NCBI GenBank assembly: GCA_003152195.1
Contig: PLZN01000084.1
Span: 1-43,126, forward strand
Source: Acidobacteriaceae bacterium
Lineage (GTDB): Bacteria; Acidobacteriota; Terriglobia; Terriglobales; Acidobacteriaceae
Length of the DNA: 43,126 nt
Reading direction: 5' to 3'
In this document: positions 32,612 to 40,433 of the stretch, piece by piece
How positions within the stretch are numbered: position 1 is the stretch's first letter
Layout of the letters: the number at the start of each line of letters is the position of its first letter
Notes under the pieces: model-generated
Database searches by the model: none
What the model was told of the DNA's origin: nothing
Seen by the model: the letters and a program-made list of their open reading frames with translations, nothing else
Position numbers and translations under genes: made by a program

Positions 32612-32748
32612 GAGTCCCTCCCCCGAAAGAATCAATGAAAGAGTTTGTAGAGAATCGCCGCCTGTTGAAGAGCATACCGGTTCTGGCAGAATGCGCTAGA
32701 GTGCTTGAGTAATGAAGAGCAAGATTGTGGTAACTCCAACTGGTAATG
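32612..32748 (+). repeat. Dispersed repeat, copy B
   Basis: Counterpart of copy A at 24372-24506; see there for the alignment. In copy B the last third overlaps the start of a 49-codon ORF. Confidence 0.7.
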
Positions 32749-32861
32749 GCGGCTCGCTCGCTACCGCTTCGCAGCCAGAATCAAGAGGATGTTATTTCAA
32801 CTCGGATGAGCGCTCCGCTCGGATCGCGTTCAAGCTTGAGAGAAAAATTATCACTGACTGA
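32712..32861 (+). CDS. Possible 49-residue peptide, shared N-terminal phrase with copy A
   Basis: ATG at 32712 and TGA at 32859. It begins MKSKIVVTPTGNGG and ends KLERKIITD. The phrase KIVVTPxGN is also encoded after copy A, where the start codon position reads ATA. The downstream parts differ between copies, so at least one is degenerate. No family recognised. Confidence 0.25.
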   Translation: MKSKIVVTPTGNGGSLATASQPESRGCYFNSDERSARIAFKLERKIITD

Positions 32862-32902
32862 ATTTCTGCTTCGGATCTTCCCGAAAGAAACGTCTCGAGC
32901 CG

Positions 32903-33112
32903 TTGGTTGATCCCGGAATAAAACGAATTGACCTTCTGCAATTTCTTAGCATTGACTTTGACCAATATGCTCCGGCGGTCCTTGGGATTGGGCTGACGCT
33001 TGAGCGGGCCTACACCAAACCAGAGCTTGAGGAGATGCTGGCGAAAGCCGGCTTCAAGGAGGCCGAGGTCCGCACGAATGATATTGGCACGGAGGCATGG
33101 TTTGAAAAGTAG
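32903..33112 (+). pseudogene. C-terminal fragment of a SAM-dependent methyltransferase
   Basis: About 69 residues. GLTLERAYTKPELEEMLAKA then GFKEAEVRTNDIGTEAWFEK is the usual last strand-helix-strand of class I methyltransferases (AGF-E-A-V pattern). The SAM-binding Rossmann part with GxGxG is absent upstream. The TTG at 32903 is only the first possible start codon in the open frame. Confidence 0.55.
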
Positions 33113-33136
33113 CTCCCTGGTGACGAGGACGCTGAG

Positions 33137-35609
33137 TTACTTCGCGCCGATCAGCCGTATGCGCGCCGTAAGCGCCCTGCCCTGAAACTCGCTGAAGGTC
33201 CGAAATTCGGGTGAATCCACGACGTTGTTCACAACGGCAGGGTTCCTGCTATCGGTGGCATTTTCCATAACGCCTCGCAGGCCGAAATATGATCCGCGGA
33301 AATGGAACCGCCATTCGAGACCAGGGCTGAAGGAGAGATAGTCAGGGAACCGTTGAGAACCAGCCAGACCAACTACCTGTTGATTGGCATTCACAGCTGT
33401 GAAGGGGAAACCGGAACGCCAGTCGAGGGTGTAGACGAAGTCCCAGCTCTTCTTAAATTTCGGTAGCAGCAAGGGCAGCCATCCCCAGGAAATCACGCGG
33501 TTGGGCGTATCCCAGGCCAACGGACCGTTCTGCTGAGGGCCGAGCAGCGATACGGTAGGTACGTAATCCAGAGCCGCATTGGTGTGTGCCGAGGAGTGCG
33601 TATAAGCCGCAAACAGCCTGTATCCATTGGCAAAGGTGCGCCGCGCCTCAAACTCTTCCGAAGCATAGTGGTCCTGCCTCGCGTTGGTTAGCAGATATGT
33701 TCCCGACAGCGCCCCGGAGCCGTCTTGATTGGCATAAGTGAAGCCGTCGGAGACGCGCTTCTGGATAAACTTCGCCCCAGCGTAAATCGAGCCGGGAAGC
33801 TTCCTCTCGATGCCAACGCTCCAGTTGATGGCGCGCGTTTGCTTTAGGGAGGCATCGTTCGCATTAAAGGCCGTCAGCAGTGGGCCGCTTACCGGAGTGA
33901 GGCCATCGGCTGCGTAGTACGTGTCATAGCGCACCCCGGCCAGAGCGCTCGTTAGATACTCCAACTGTGTGTGCTCATAATAGAGCCCAACGCCCGCCGA
34001 TAGCTTGGTTGTTGCTTCTGCGCCGGGCGGCGAATACGTGACGGCGAGACGGGGTGAGAAGAGCGGGCGCCGGATGATTTCGTCCCAGTCGAAGCGCAAA
34101 CCTGGCTCGATGAGCAGCCCCTGATGCGCGAGCCAGCGGTCCTGAAAATATGCGCCCGTTTCGAAATTATGGCGCGCGAAAGGACCCTGTTCGGGAAACG
34201 TGCTGCGACGCAGCAACGTTCCGTCCTCGCGCAGATAGCTTACCGGCGCGCGCGAGAGGCTTTCGTCGAAGCCGATGTGGTCGAGATCGAGGCCGGCTTT
34301 CAGGTCATGACGTCCCTCCCAATGGCGTGGGGGCAGGTATAGAGTTGCCGTCCCCTCCTCGCGCTGCGAGTGCGCGGTCAAGTCTTCAAAGTAGCTGCCA
34401 TTTGTAAGTTCCGGAGTAATTTCATAGGGGCTATCTCCATGCGGCTCGTAACCGTCGCGGAAGCGCACAACGCCGGCGCCAACCTCCAGCAGCGCTCCGT
34501 TCGCGAAAGCATGCTGGTCGCGGACGTAGGGGAGCCATGCGGTGATATCGGTCTTGATAGTGCTCTGTTGCGGTACCAGAGACGAGATGCCGTCGTAGGG
34601 AGAATGGTAATCGTTGAAGAGTAGTCCGCCGGAAAGGATGTTGGCGGGCGTGAGGTTCACCTGGGTTTTTACCAGGTTGCTGCCGCGCAGCAGGCGGTTC
34701 GTATCGGCATTGGACGGAAGCTCCTGAATGTAGATATTGTCGTATTCCATCTCCAGGCCATCGAAGAACCACGCACGGTTGCGCACGATGGGTCCGGAAA
34801 AGGTAATGCGGGGTACGAACTTGTCGAAGCGTAGCCCGTTGAGCTCCTTGAAGGAGGGAAAAAAGTCGGTTGCGTTAAAGCGGAGCTTGTTATCGCCCAT
34901 CCCGGTGTAGAACGCCACTACACCTCCTGTGGCTTTGCCGAATTCCACCGGATATCGGGTTGTTTCCGTGTCAATGGAACGAACTGCATCCGCGCTGACG
35001 CGCATAGCGAGCGCACCGCTGACGGGCGAACGGATATCGAATCCGTCCAGCAGGTCGAGCGTCGCATAGGTTTCCGATCCGGCAAGATGAACCTGACCCG
35101 TCGCGTCCTGCACGACGCCTGGGTTGAAGGGGAGGAGGTTGCGAATATCGCGCGAAGTTGGATACGGCACATTGACGATCTCCGGAGTATTGAGGGTGCT
35201 TTTGTCGGAGGTTTGTTCCGTATCGATGCGGGCGGTGGAGGAAAGCACATTCACCTCCTGACGCACCACCTGTTCATGAGCCAGCACCACTTCGACGGTC
35301 TGCCGGTAAGCATCTACCTGGTTTCCCACGCTCTGATAGAAGCCAGGCTTTTGCACACGAAGCTGGTAAGGCAAGTCCCGTTGAAGTGAGTAGGCACAGC
35401 GGCCGGCGTGATCGGTTTGCAACTGGATGGCGGGGTGCCCTTGCTCGGAGAGCGTAACCTGGGCGTCGGAGACAGGTAACCCGTCCTCGTCAACGACCAG
35501 TAAAAGTGACCGTCGAGCTTGGCGCCGGCATTTGTCCGCTTGCAAGGACCGTGCTGCAAAAGAGAAAAAAGCCAAGAACCATCCCGCTGGCAGGACCACA
35601 ACGGTGCAT
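33137..35609 (-). pseudogene. TonB-dependent receptor (Oar-like), frameshift separates signal peptide
   Basis: The signal peptide lies in one frame from the ATG at 35609 (MHRCGPASGMVLGFFLFCST then VLASGQMPAPSS), which stops at 35490. The rest lies in the next frame: a carboxypeptidase-regulatory-like domain (LLVVDEDGLPVSDAQVTLSE), a plug (TSRDIRNLLPFNPGVV) and a long barrel ending LTARIRLIGAK. Removing one A from the AAAA run at 35502-35505 (TTTT on the coding strand) joins them as TVTLLVVDEDG. So this is a real inactivating shift, a phase-variable tract or an assembly error. The family imports large substrates such as oligosaccharides. It is divergent from the cytochrome c-PQQ operon. Confidence 0.75.
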
Positions 35610-35810
35610 GCTATGAGTGTAGTCAACGTGGAACCAAGCGGCGCGGATACGGGACTTTCTACGACAAAACTTTGGCGAGTACAGACATGCTCCTGTAGCT
35701 TGGATGGAGCAAAAACGCTGTATCGTCGATCGAAAGGCAACCCAGGGATTTGGTAACATCCTGGCAGCCAACAATCCACGCATTATTGAACTGGCACTTA
35801 AGGTCGTTTC

Positions 35811-36638
35811 TTGAGGATGCTTCGATCGATTGGTATTTCACTGCTTTTGGCTGGGGCAAACTGTATCGCCCCCGCTCAGGCCGCTTCTCCCAACAATCCA
35901 CTAGGAACGGGACCCGAAGCCGTTGCTGCGGGTCACGTAATCTTCAATCGAACCTGCACCGCATGCCACGGCACGGATGGCGCAGAAGGAGAGCGGGCGC
36001 CCGCGCTGGTGGGAGATCGCCGGTTCTTCCGGCTGAGCGAAAATGCCATCTTCGACACTATCAAGAACGGCATTCTGGGTACGGCAATGCCCGCGCTCGG
36101 GCTGCCGGATGACGACATCTGGCGCATCGTGGTCTTCATCCGCGCGATGCGCGCTTCCGCATCGGACGTTGATGTTCCCGGCGATGCGGAGCATGGCGCC
36201 GCCGTCTTCTCCGGCAAAGGCGGATGCCTGAAGTGCCACATGCTTCTGGGGCAAGGTGGGATCATCGGTCCGGATCTGTCGAATATCGGAGCCCAGATGA
36301 CCTTGCAGCATCTGCGCGAGTCCTTGACCCAGGCGCGGCCGATTCCAATCGGATATCGTCCCGTCAAGGTGGTGACGCGTAGCGGCGAAACGGTCGAAGG
36401 CATCGCCAAGAATGAGGACGGGTTCTCCATTCAGATCCTCGACTTCCACGACAAACTTCATCTCTATGACAAGAGTGAGCTGCGCCAGATCGTTCACGGG
36501 ACAACCTCGCTGATGCCGCGCAACTACGATCAGGCGCTGACCCCCGGCGAGTACCAGGATTTGGCCGCAATGCTTGGCCACCAGGTCACGGTCAAGCTGC
36601 ATGTGAAGGACCAGGGAGAGGGCGAGGTCGGACGATGA
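35811..36638 (+). CDS. Diheme cytochrome c with putative heme-binding domain
   Basis: 275 residues. Start at the TTG 35811 because AAGGT lies about seven bases before it; the ATG at 35817 is the alternative. Signal peptide LRSIGISLLLAGANC..AQA. The first heme site CTACH is at 49-53, with a Met ligand in TAMPALG. The second, CLKCH at 139-143, lies in the GKGGCLKCHMLLGQGGIIGPDLSNIG block, the start of a plant/planctomycete-type 'putative heme-binding' domain ending VEGIAKNEDGFSIQ and SLMP. It overlaps the PQQ dehydrogenase as ATGA, so it is the likely electron acceptor for that enzyme. Confidence 0.88.
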   Translation: MRMLRSIGISLLLAGANCIAPAQAASPNNPLGTGPEAVAAGHVIFNRTCTACHGTDGAEGERAPALVGDRRFFRLSENAIFDTIKNGILGTAMPALGLPDDDIWRIVVFIRAMRASASDVDVPGDAEHGAAVFSGKGGCLKCHMLLGQGGIIGPDLSNIGAQMTLQHLRESLTQARPIPIGYRPVKVVTRSGETVEGIAKNEDGFSIQILDFHDKLHLYDKSELRQIVHGTTSLMPRNYDQALTPGEYQDLAAMLGHQVTVKLHVKDQGEGEVGR

Positions 36639-38239
36639 AAAGGCTCGCGCTGACTCTCTCATTGGCTCTTGCATCCTCGTTATGCGCCCAAGTTACTGAC
36701 AAACAATTGGAGCTATCGCCGGACAGCGATTGGCTCCACTACAACGGCGGTTACAGCAGCCAGCGCCACAGTGGGCTGGATCAGATCAGGCTCTCGAATG
36801 TCGGTTCGCTGGTGAGCAAGTGGGTGTATCACGTGCCCGGAGGCGGTGGCCTGCAGTCTGTGCCGATTGTGGTCGATGGCGTGATGTACATCACGCAGCC
36901 GAATGAGATTTACGCGCTCGACGGCCGCAGCGGACGATTGATCTGGCAGTATCACCATATTCTGGCCAAGGCGCCGGATCGTGAAGGCCCCAACCGGGGC
37001 GTGGCTGTCTTCGAAGACAAGGTTTACTTCACCACCACCGATTCTTTCCTGATCGCGCTGAATACGGCCAGCGGGAACGTTCTCTGGCAAAGCAAGATCG
37101 CGGAGGCAAGCGAGGGGTACCATTCGTCTGCGGCGCCGCTCGTGGCCAAAGGGAAGGTGATGGTTGGGGTGATTTACGGTGATCGCGGGCTCAACGGCTT
37201 TCTGGTCGCGTTTGACGCCAGGACCGGCGAGCGTTTGTGGCAATTTGACTCGATACCGAAGCCGGGCGAACCTGGCTCAGAGAGCTGGGTAGGGGACTCC
37301 TGGAAGCACGCCGGCGGAGCCACCTGGCTGACGGGCAGCTACGATCCGGAGCTGAACCTTCTCTACTGGGCGATCGGGAACCCTTCTCCGGATTTCAACG
37401 GCGACGTGCGTGAGGGCGATAACCTTTACACCGACTCGATGGTCGCTCTCGGCCTGAACACGGGCAAGATGAAATGGCACTTCCAGTTCACGCCGCACGA
37501 TGTTATGGATTGGGACGGGGCCGAGATTCCGGTGCTGGTGGATGCCCCCTTTGACGGTAAGATGCGCAAGCTGCTGGTGCAGGCGGATCGCAACGGTTTC
37601 TATTACGTTTTAGACCGCGAGACCGGGCAGTTTCTGCACGGCAGCAAACTTGCGCGCCAGGTGAATTGGGCTACCGGTCTCACTGCGCAGGGCCGGCCCA
37701 TTCTTGTCCCGGGGATTGAACCGAGCCTGAAGGGGACCAAGGTTTGCCCGTCCTCGACTGGCGCAACGAACTGGATGTCGCCTACGTACAACCCGCAGAC
37801 CGGGCTCTTCTATTTCGTTGCTCTCGAAGGCTGCGGGCTGGCGACCAAGAACACGGAGAAGTTCCGTCCGGGTGGCTTTCAGTATCGCGCAGGGGGCGAT
37901 GTCCTGCTTAAGGACGATACCTGGAAAGTGTATGTGCGGGCGCTTGAACTGACGACGGGCAAACAGGTGTGGGAACAGGAACGCGTCGGATCGGGTAGCC
38001 TGGGAGGCGGATTGCTCTCGACCGCAGGCGGGGTAATTTTTTCCGGCGAGCTTAACGGAGAATTCGTCGCCCTGAATGCCAAGACCGGCCAGCCTGTGTG
38101 GCACTTCAACACCGGCCAACCGATCAACTCGCAGCCGATGACTTATATGGTGGATGGAAAGCAATACGTAGGGTTGACGGCGAACTCCGATGTTTTTGGC
38201 TTCGCGCTTTTCGAGCCGGAAAAGGCGCTGGCAAAATGA
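36635..38239 (+). CDS. PQQ-dependent dehydrogenase (methanol/ethanol dehydrogenase family)
   Basis: 534 residues with a signal peptide (MKRLALTLSLALASSLCAQ). Propeller repeats of the type IYALDGRSGRLIWQ and VLWQSKI are present. It lacks the vicinal Cys pair (GPNRGVAV in its place). The active site reads PHDVMDWDGAE, with the catalytic Asp292 and a second Asp at +2 (Asp294), as in lanthanide-using enzymes. The upstream Glu ligand region reads YGDRGLNGF, with Asp instead of Glu. There is no fused cytochrome domain; the preceding gene supplies it. Translation is coupled at both ends (ATGA with the cytochrome, ATGA with the epimerase). It probably oxidises a sugar or alcohol in the periplasm. Confidence 0.88.
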   Translation: MKRLALTLSLALASSLCAQVTDKQLELSPDSDWLHYNGGYSSQRHSGLDQIRLSNVGSLVSKWVYHVPGGGGLQSVPIVVDGVMYITQPNEIYALDGRSGRLIWQYHHILAKAPDREGPNRGVAVFEDKVYFTTTDSFLIALNTASGNVLWQSKIAEASEGYHSSAAPLVAKGKVMVGVIYGDRGLNGFLVAFDARTGERLWQFDSIPKPGEPGSESWVGDSWKHAGGATWLTGSYDPELNLLYWAIGNPSPDFNGDVREGDNLYTDSMVALGLNTGKMKWHFQFTPHDVMDWDGAEIPVLVDAPFDGKMRKLLVQADRNGFYYVLDRETGQFLHGSKLARQVNWATGLTAQGRPILVPGIEPSLKGTKVCPSSTGATNWMSPTYNPQTGLFYFVALEGCGLATKNTEKFRPGGFQYRAGGDVLLKDDTWKVYVRALELTTGKQVWEQERVGSGSLGGGLLSTAGGVIFSGELNGEFVALNAKTGQPVWHFNTGQPINSQPMTYMVDGKQYVGLTANSDVFGFALFEPEKALAK

Positions 38240-38940
38240 ACCATCGATTCACGCCAGTCGCAGCACTTCTAGCCTTTGGCCTTGCCGCTCACCTGAGCTT
38301 CGGCCAAGACCGCTACACCGTATCGGAGGAAGATGCCAACGGCCCGGGATCGCCGCGTGTTGTGGTCTTGCGGGATAGCGTCGCCGGCGTAGAGGCGGCC
38401 GTCGCTCCCTCCGAGGGCGGAGAGCTCAGCAGCTACAAAGTAAAGTTCAACGATCAGTGGATCGAACTACTCTATCGTGCCCGCGATTATTCGAGCCGTC
38501 CGGGCTTCAGGGGTAAGGCCATGCAACTCTGGCCTGCAGTTGGTCCTCAATATCCGGTAGGTACGATCCCCAAAGCAAGCTGCGGCGATGGTACCTATCC
38601 GGTCGCCGGCAAGACCTATCCGATGCCGTGTCACGGTTTTGCTAAAACTCTTCCATGGAACGAGATCACTAGATCGGCGGACGACAAAGGCGCACGAGTC
38701 ACTGTGGAACTGCGCGATTCAGACGCTACGCGCCGCTTTTATCCATTTGCCTTCAAAGTGGATACCACTTATCAGATTGCCAATGGACAGCGGTCGCTCA
38801 ACTACGTAGTGACCTCGGATCCTTCAAACAAGGAAGCGCTCCGGGCACTTGCTCCTCTAGTTTACGACGGCGGGGTATGGGTCAGGTCGGGCTCAGCCGC
38901 AATCCAGGCAAGTAGCTGTTCGCGCTGCGTATCCTCTTAG
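38236..38940 (+). CDS. Aldose 1-epimerase-like protein, C-terminally truncated
   Basis: 234 residues. It starts MNHRFTPVAALLAFGLAAHL with a signal peptide, so it would be periplasmic. The first two thirds match galactose mutarotase-like folds: AAVAPSEGGELSSYKVKFND, MQLWPAVGPQYP, MPCHGFAKTLPWNE and FKVDTTYQIANGQRSLNYVV. The family normally continues with a conserved His in a GNHITF-type strand and a catalytic Glu. Here the sequence changes after DPSNKE to an unrelated tail ending SSCSRCVSS. It is therefore probably inactive, a remnant of the third gene of the cytochrome-PQQ operon. Confidence 0.7.
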   Translation: MNHRFTPVAALLAFGLAAHLSFGQDRYTVSEEDANGPGSPRVVVLRDSVAGVEAAVAPSEGGELSSYKVKFNDQWIELLYRARDYSSRPGFRGKAMQLWPAVGPQYPVGTIPKASCGDGTYPVAGKTYPMPCHGFAKTLPWNEITRSADDKGARVTVELRDSDATRRFYPFAFKVDTTYQIANGQRSLNYVVTSDPSNKEALRALAPLVYDGGVWVRSGSAAIQASSCSRCVSS

Positions 38941-38983
38941 CGGATACGCCTCGGATAAAATCAGGTTTCAAGGAGCGTGGGTC

Positions 38984-39778
38984 TTGGCAAGATCTCTGGC
39001 TGTTATCACGGGAGCGTCCAGTGGCATCGGCGTGGTATTCGCGCGAAAGCTTGCGGTGGAATATGATCTTCTGCTGATTGCGCGCCGCAAGGAACTGCTG
39101 GAAGCATTGGCGGCAGAACTTATCGCTCTGCACGGATCAGTCGTCGCAGTGCTTCCGGCCGACCTCACCAATGCCCGGGATCTAGCCGTTGTCGCGGATC
39201 GCATCGCGAGCGAGCCGACTCTGGCTCTTCTGGTAAACAACGCTGGTTTCGGAACCAGCGGAGTGTTCTGGGAAGCAAACCTCGAGGGACAGGAACAGAT
39301 GCACCGGCTGCACGTCACAGCGACGGTCCGGCTAAGCCATGCCGCTCTGAAGAATATGGTGGGGAGAAATTCCGGCGGCATTATCAACGTGGCCTCCGTA
39401 GCCGCGTTCGTGCGAAGATCCGGCAGTGCCAGCTATGGGGCCACCAAGAGCTGGATGACGGCGTTTACCGAGGGACTGTACCTTGACTTGCAGAGTGTCC
39501 AATCTGCGGTCAAGGTCCAGGCACTGTGTCCTGGTTTCACCTATTCGGAATTCCACGACACGATGCATGTCGACCGGAAGGGCCTGGCGCCGCCCTCCCT
39601 ATGGTTGCGCGCGGAATTCGTGGTGGACGAGTCGTTGAAAGCCCTGCCTCGAGGAAAGCTGTTCGTTGTTCCCGGGTGGCGTTATCGGGCGATTGTGGCC
39701 CTGGTTTCAAAGCTGCCCACTCCGCTACGCCTTGCGTTCGAGGCAGCTGGATCAAAAAGAGGATTCAGCGGGAAATGA
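38984..39778 (+). CDS. Short-chain dehydrogenase/reductase (SDR)
   Basis: 264 residues, TTG start at 38984 with AAGGAG eight bases upstream. The NAD(P)-binding motif TGASSGIG is at residues 9-16, followed by NNAGFGTSG and the catalytic SVAAF...SYGATK. This is the classical SDR pattern (the region after LVNNAGFG resembles the dihydroxyacetone/ketoacid type). The C-terminal VVPGWRYRAIVALVSKLP with basic ends suggests membrane association. Substrate unknown. Confidence 0.88.
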   Translation: MARSLAVITGASSGIGVVFARKLAVEYDLLLIARRKELLEALAAELIALHGSVVAVLPADLTNARDLAVVADRIASEPTLALLVNNAGFGTSGVFWEANLEGQEQMHRLHVTATVRLSHAALKNMVGRNSGGIINVASVAAFVRRSGSASYGATKSWMTAFTEGLYLDLQSVQSAVKVQALCPGFTYSEFHDTMHVDRKGLAPPSLWLRAEFVVDESLKALPRGKLFVVPGWRYRAIVALVSKLPTPLRLAFEAAGSKRGFSGK

Positions 39779-39832
39779 CTTGAAGGGACTGGCCTGGATA
39801 TCTCACCCACTGTGATCGGATGTGGGCCTTCC

Positions 39833-39938
39833 CCCGGATTTCCTGCGAGGCTTGGCGGAATCAGGGAACTTCATGTGGCTTTCCTTACTGAAAGCCACAG
39901 ACGCGAGCATGGGTGGTGCCGTGCACAGGAAATCCGGG
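39833..39938. repeat. Nested inverted repeats, possible MITE- or REP-like element
   Basis: Outer 13-bp arms CCCGGATTTCCTG (39833-39845) and CAGGAAATCCGGG (39926-39938) are a perfect match. They enclose a 9-6-9 hairpin GTGGCTTTC-CTTACT-GAAAGCCAC (39875-39898). No target-site duplication was seen. Confidence 0.6.
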
Positions 39939-39963
39939 TCGGCCATCTTCATCGTCCCAGGTA

Positions 39964-39980
39964 CGCTGGGGCACCCAGCG
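39964..39980. repeat. Small hairpin
   Basis: CGCTGGG-GCA-CCCAGCG, a perfect 7-3-7 inverted repeat, 25 bases after the nested element. Confidence 0.5.
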
Positions 39981-40038
39981 CTTCGCTTGGGCTCAGATGT
40001 GCGCACCGGCCGTTAGTAGCGGTGTGGGGGCACCCATG

Positions 40039-40060
40039 GTCCCTTTTGCGCAAAAGGGAC
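40039..40060. promoter_or_regulatory. 22-bp perfect palindrome upstream of padR
   Basis: The half-site GTCCCTTTTGC reads the same on both strands over 22 bases with no spacer. It ends 38 bases before the padR start and could be the operator for PadR autoregulation, or the last hairpin of the repeat cluster. Confidence 0.5.
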
Positions 40061-40098
40061 AACTTCGGTATTCTCCTGTCAGTGACTGAGGGGAATAG

Positions 40099-40428
40099 GT
40101 GACCAAATCAACCGAACTGCTCCAAGGCACGCTAGACCTCCTCATTCTGAAGGTTCTGAGTCTGGAGCCAATGCATGGGTGGGCCATCGCGCAACGCATT
40201 CGTCAGCTCTCGAAGGATGTTCTACGCGTGAATCAGGGCGCTTTGTATCCGGCGCTGCACCGGCTTGAACATCAGGCCTGGATCGAAGCAGCGTGGGGAG
40301 AGTCTGAGAATAATCGGCGGGCTAAATACTACTCTCTAACGAAAGCGGGACGGGCACGGCTGGGGGCGGAGGAGCAGTCATGGGATCGGCTATCAACCGC
40401 GGTCCAAGGCGTCTTAAGAGCTGTGTGA
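40099..40428 (+). CDS. PadR-family transcriptional regulator (acidobacterial type)
   Basis: 109 residues, GTG start with GAGGGG five bases upstream. The winged-helix domain reads LLQGTLDLLILKVLSLEPMHG, AIAQRIRQLS, VNQGALYPALHRLEHQAWIEA and RAKYYSLTKAGRARL. It matches the PadR group that sits directly before ADOP permeases in Acidobacteriota. It probably represses its own operon, and a 22-bp palindrome upstream is a candidate binding site. Five bases separate its stop from the permease start. Confidence 0.93.
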   Translation: MTKSTELLQGTLDLLILKVLSLEPMHGWAIAQRIRQLSKDVLRVNQGALYPALHRLEHQAWIEAAWGESENNRRAKYYSLTKAGRARLGAEEQSWDRLSTAVQGVLRAV

Positions 40429-40433
40429 ATCGT

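Larger units (their letters stand above)
32482..33136. other. 655-base stretch with repeat copy B and gene remnants
   Basis: It holds repeat copy B, a 49-codon ORF and the tail of a methyltransferase (each listed separately), then 24 bases to the 3' end of the TonB receptor. It looks like a graveyard of rearranged pieces. Confidence 0.5.
39779..40098. other. 320-base hairpin-rich spacer before padR
   Basis: It contains four inverted repeats in 230 bases (the nested pair and two hairpins are listed separately). Open frames here have poor composition. Some pieces (ACCCAG and CACCCA) recur within it. Resembles a REP-like or structured RNA element. Confidence 0.5.
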
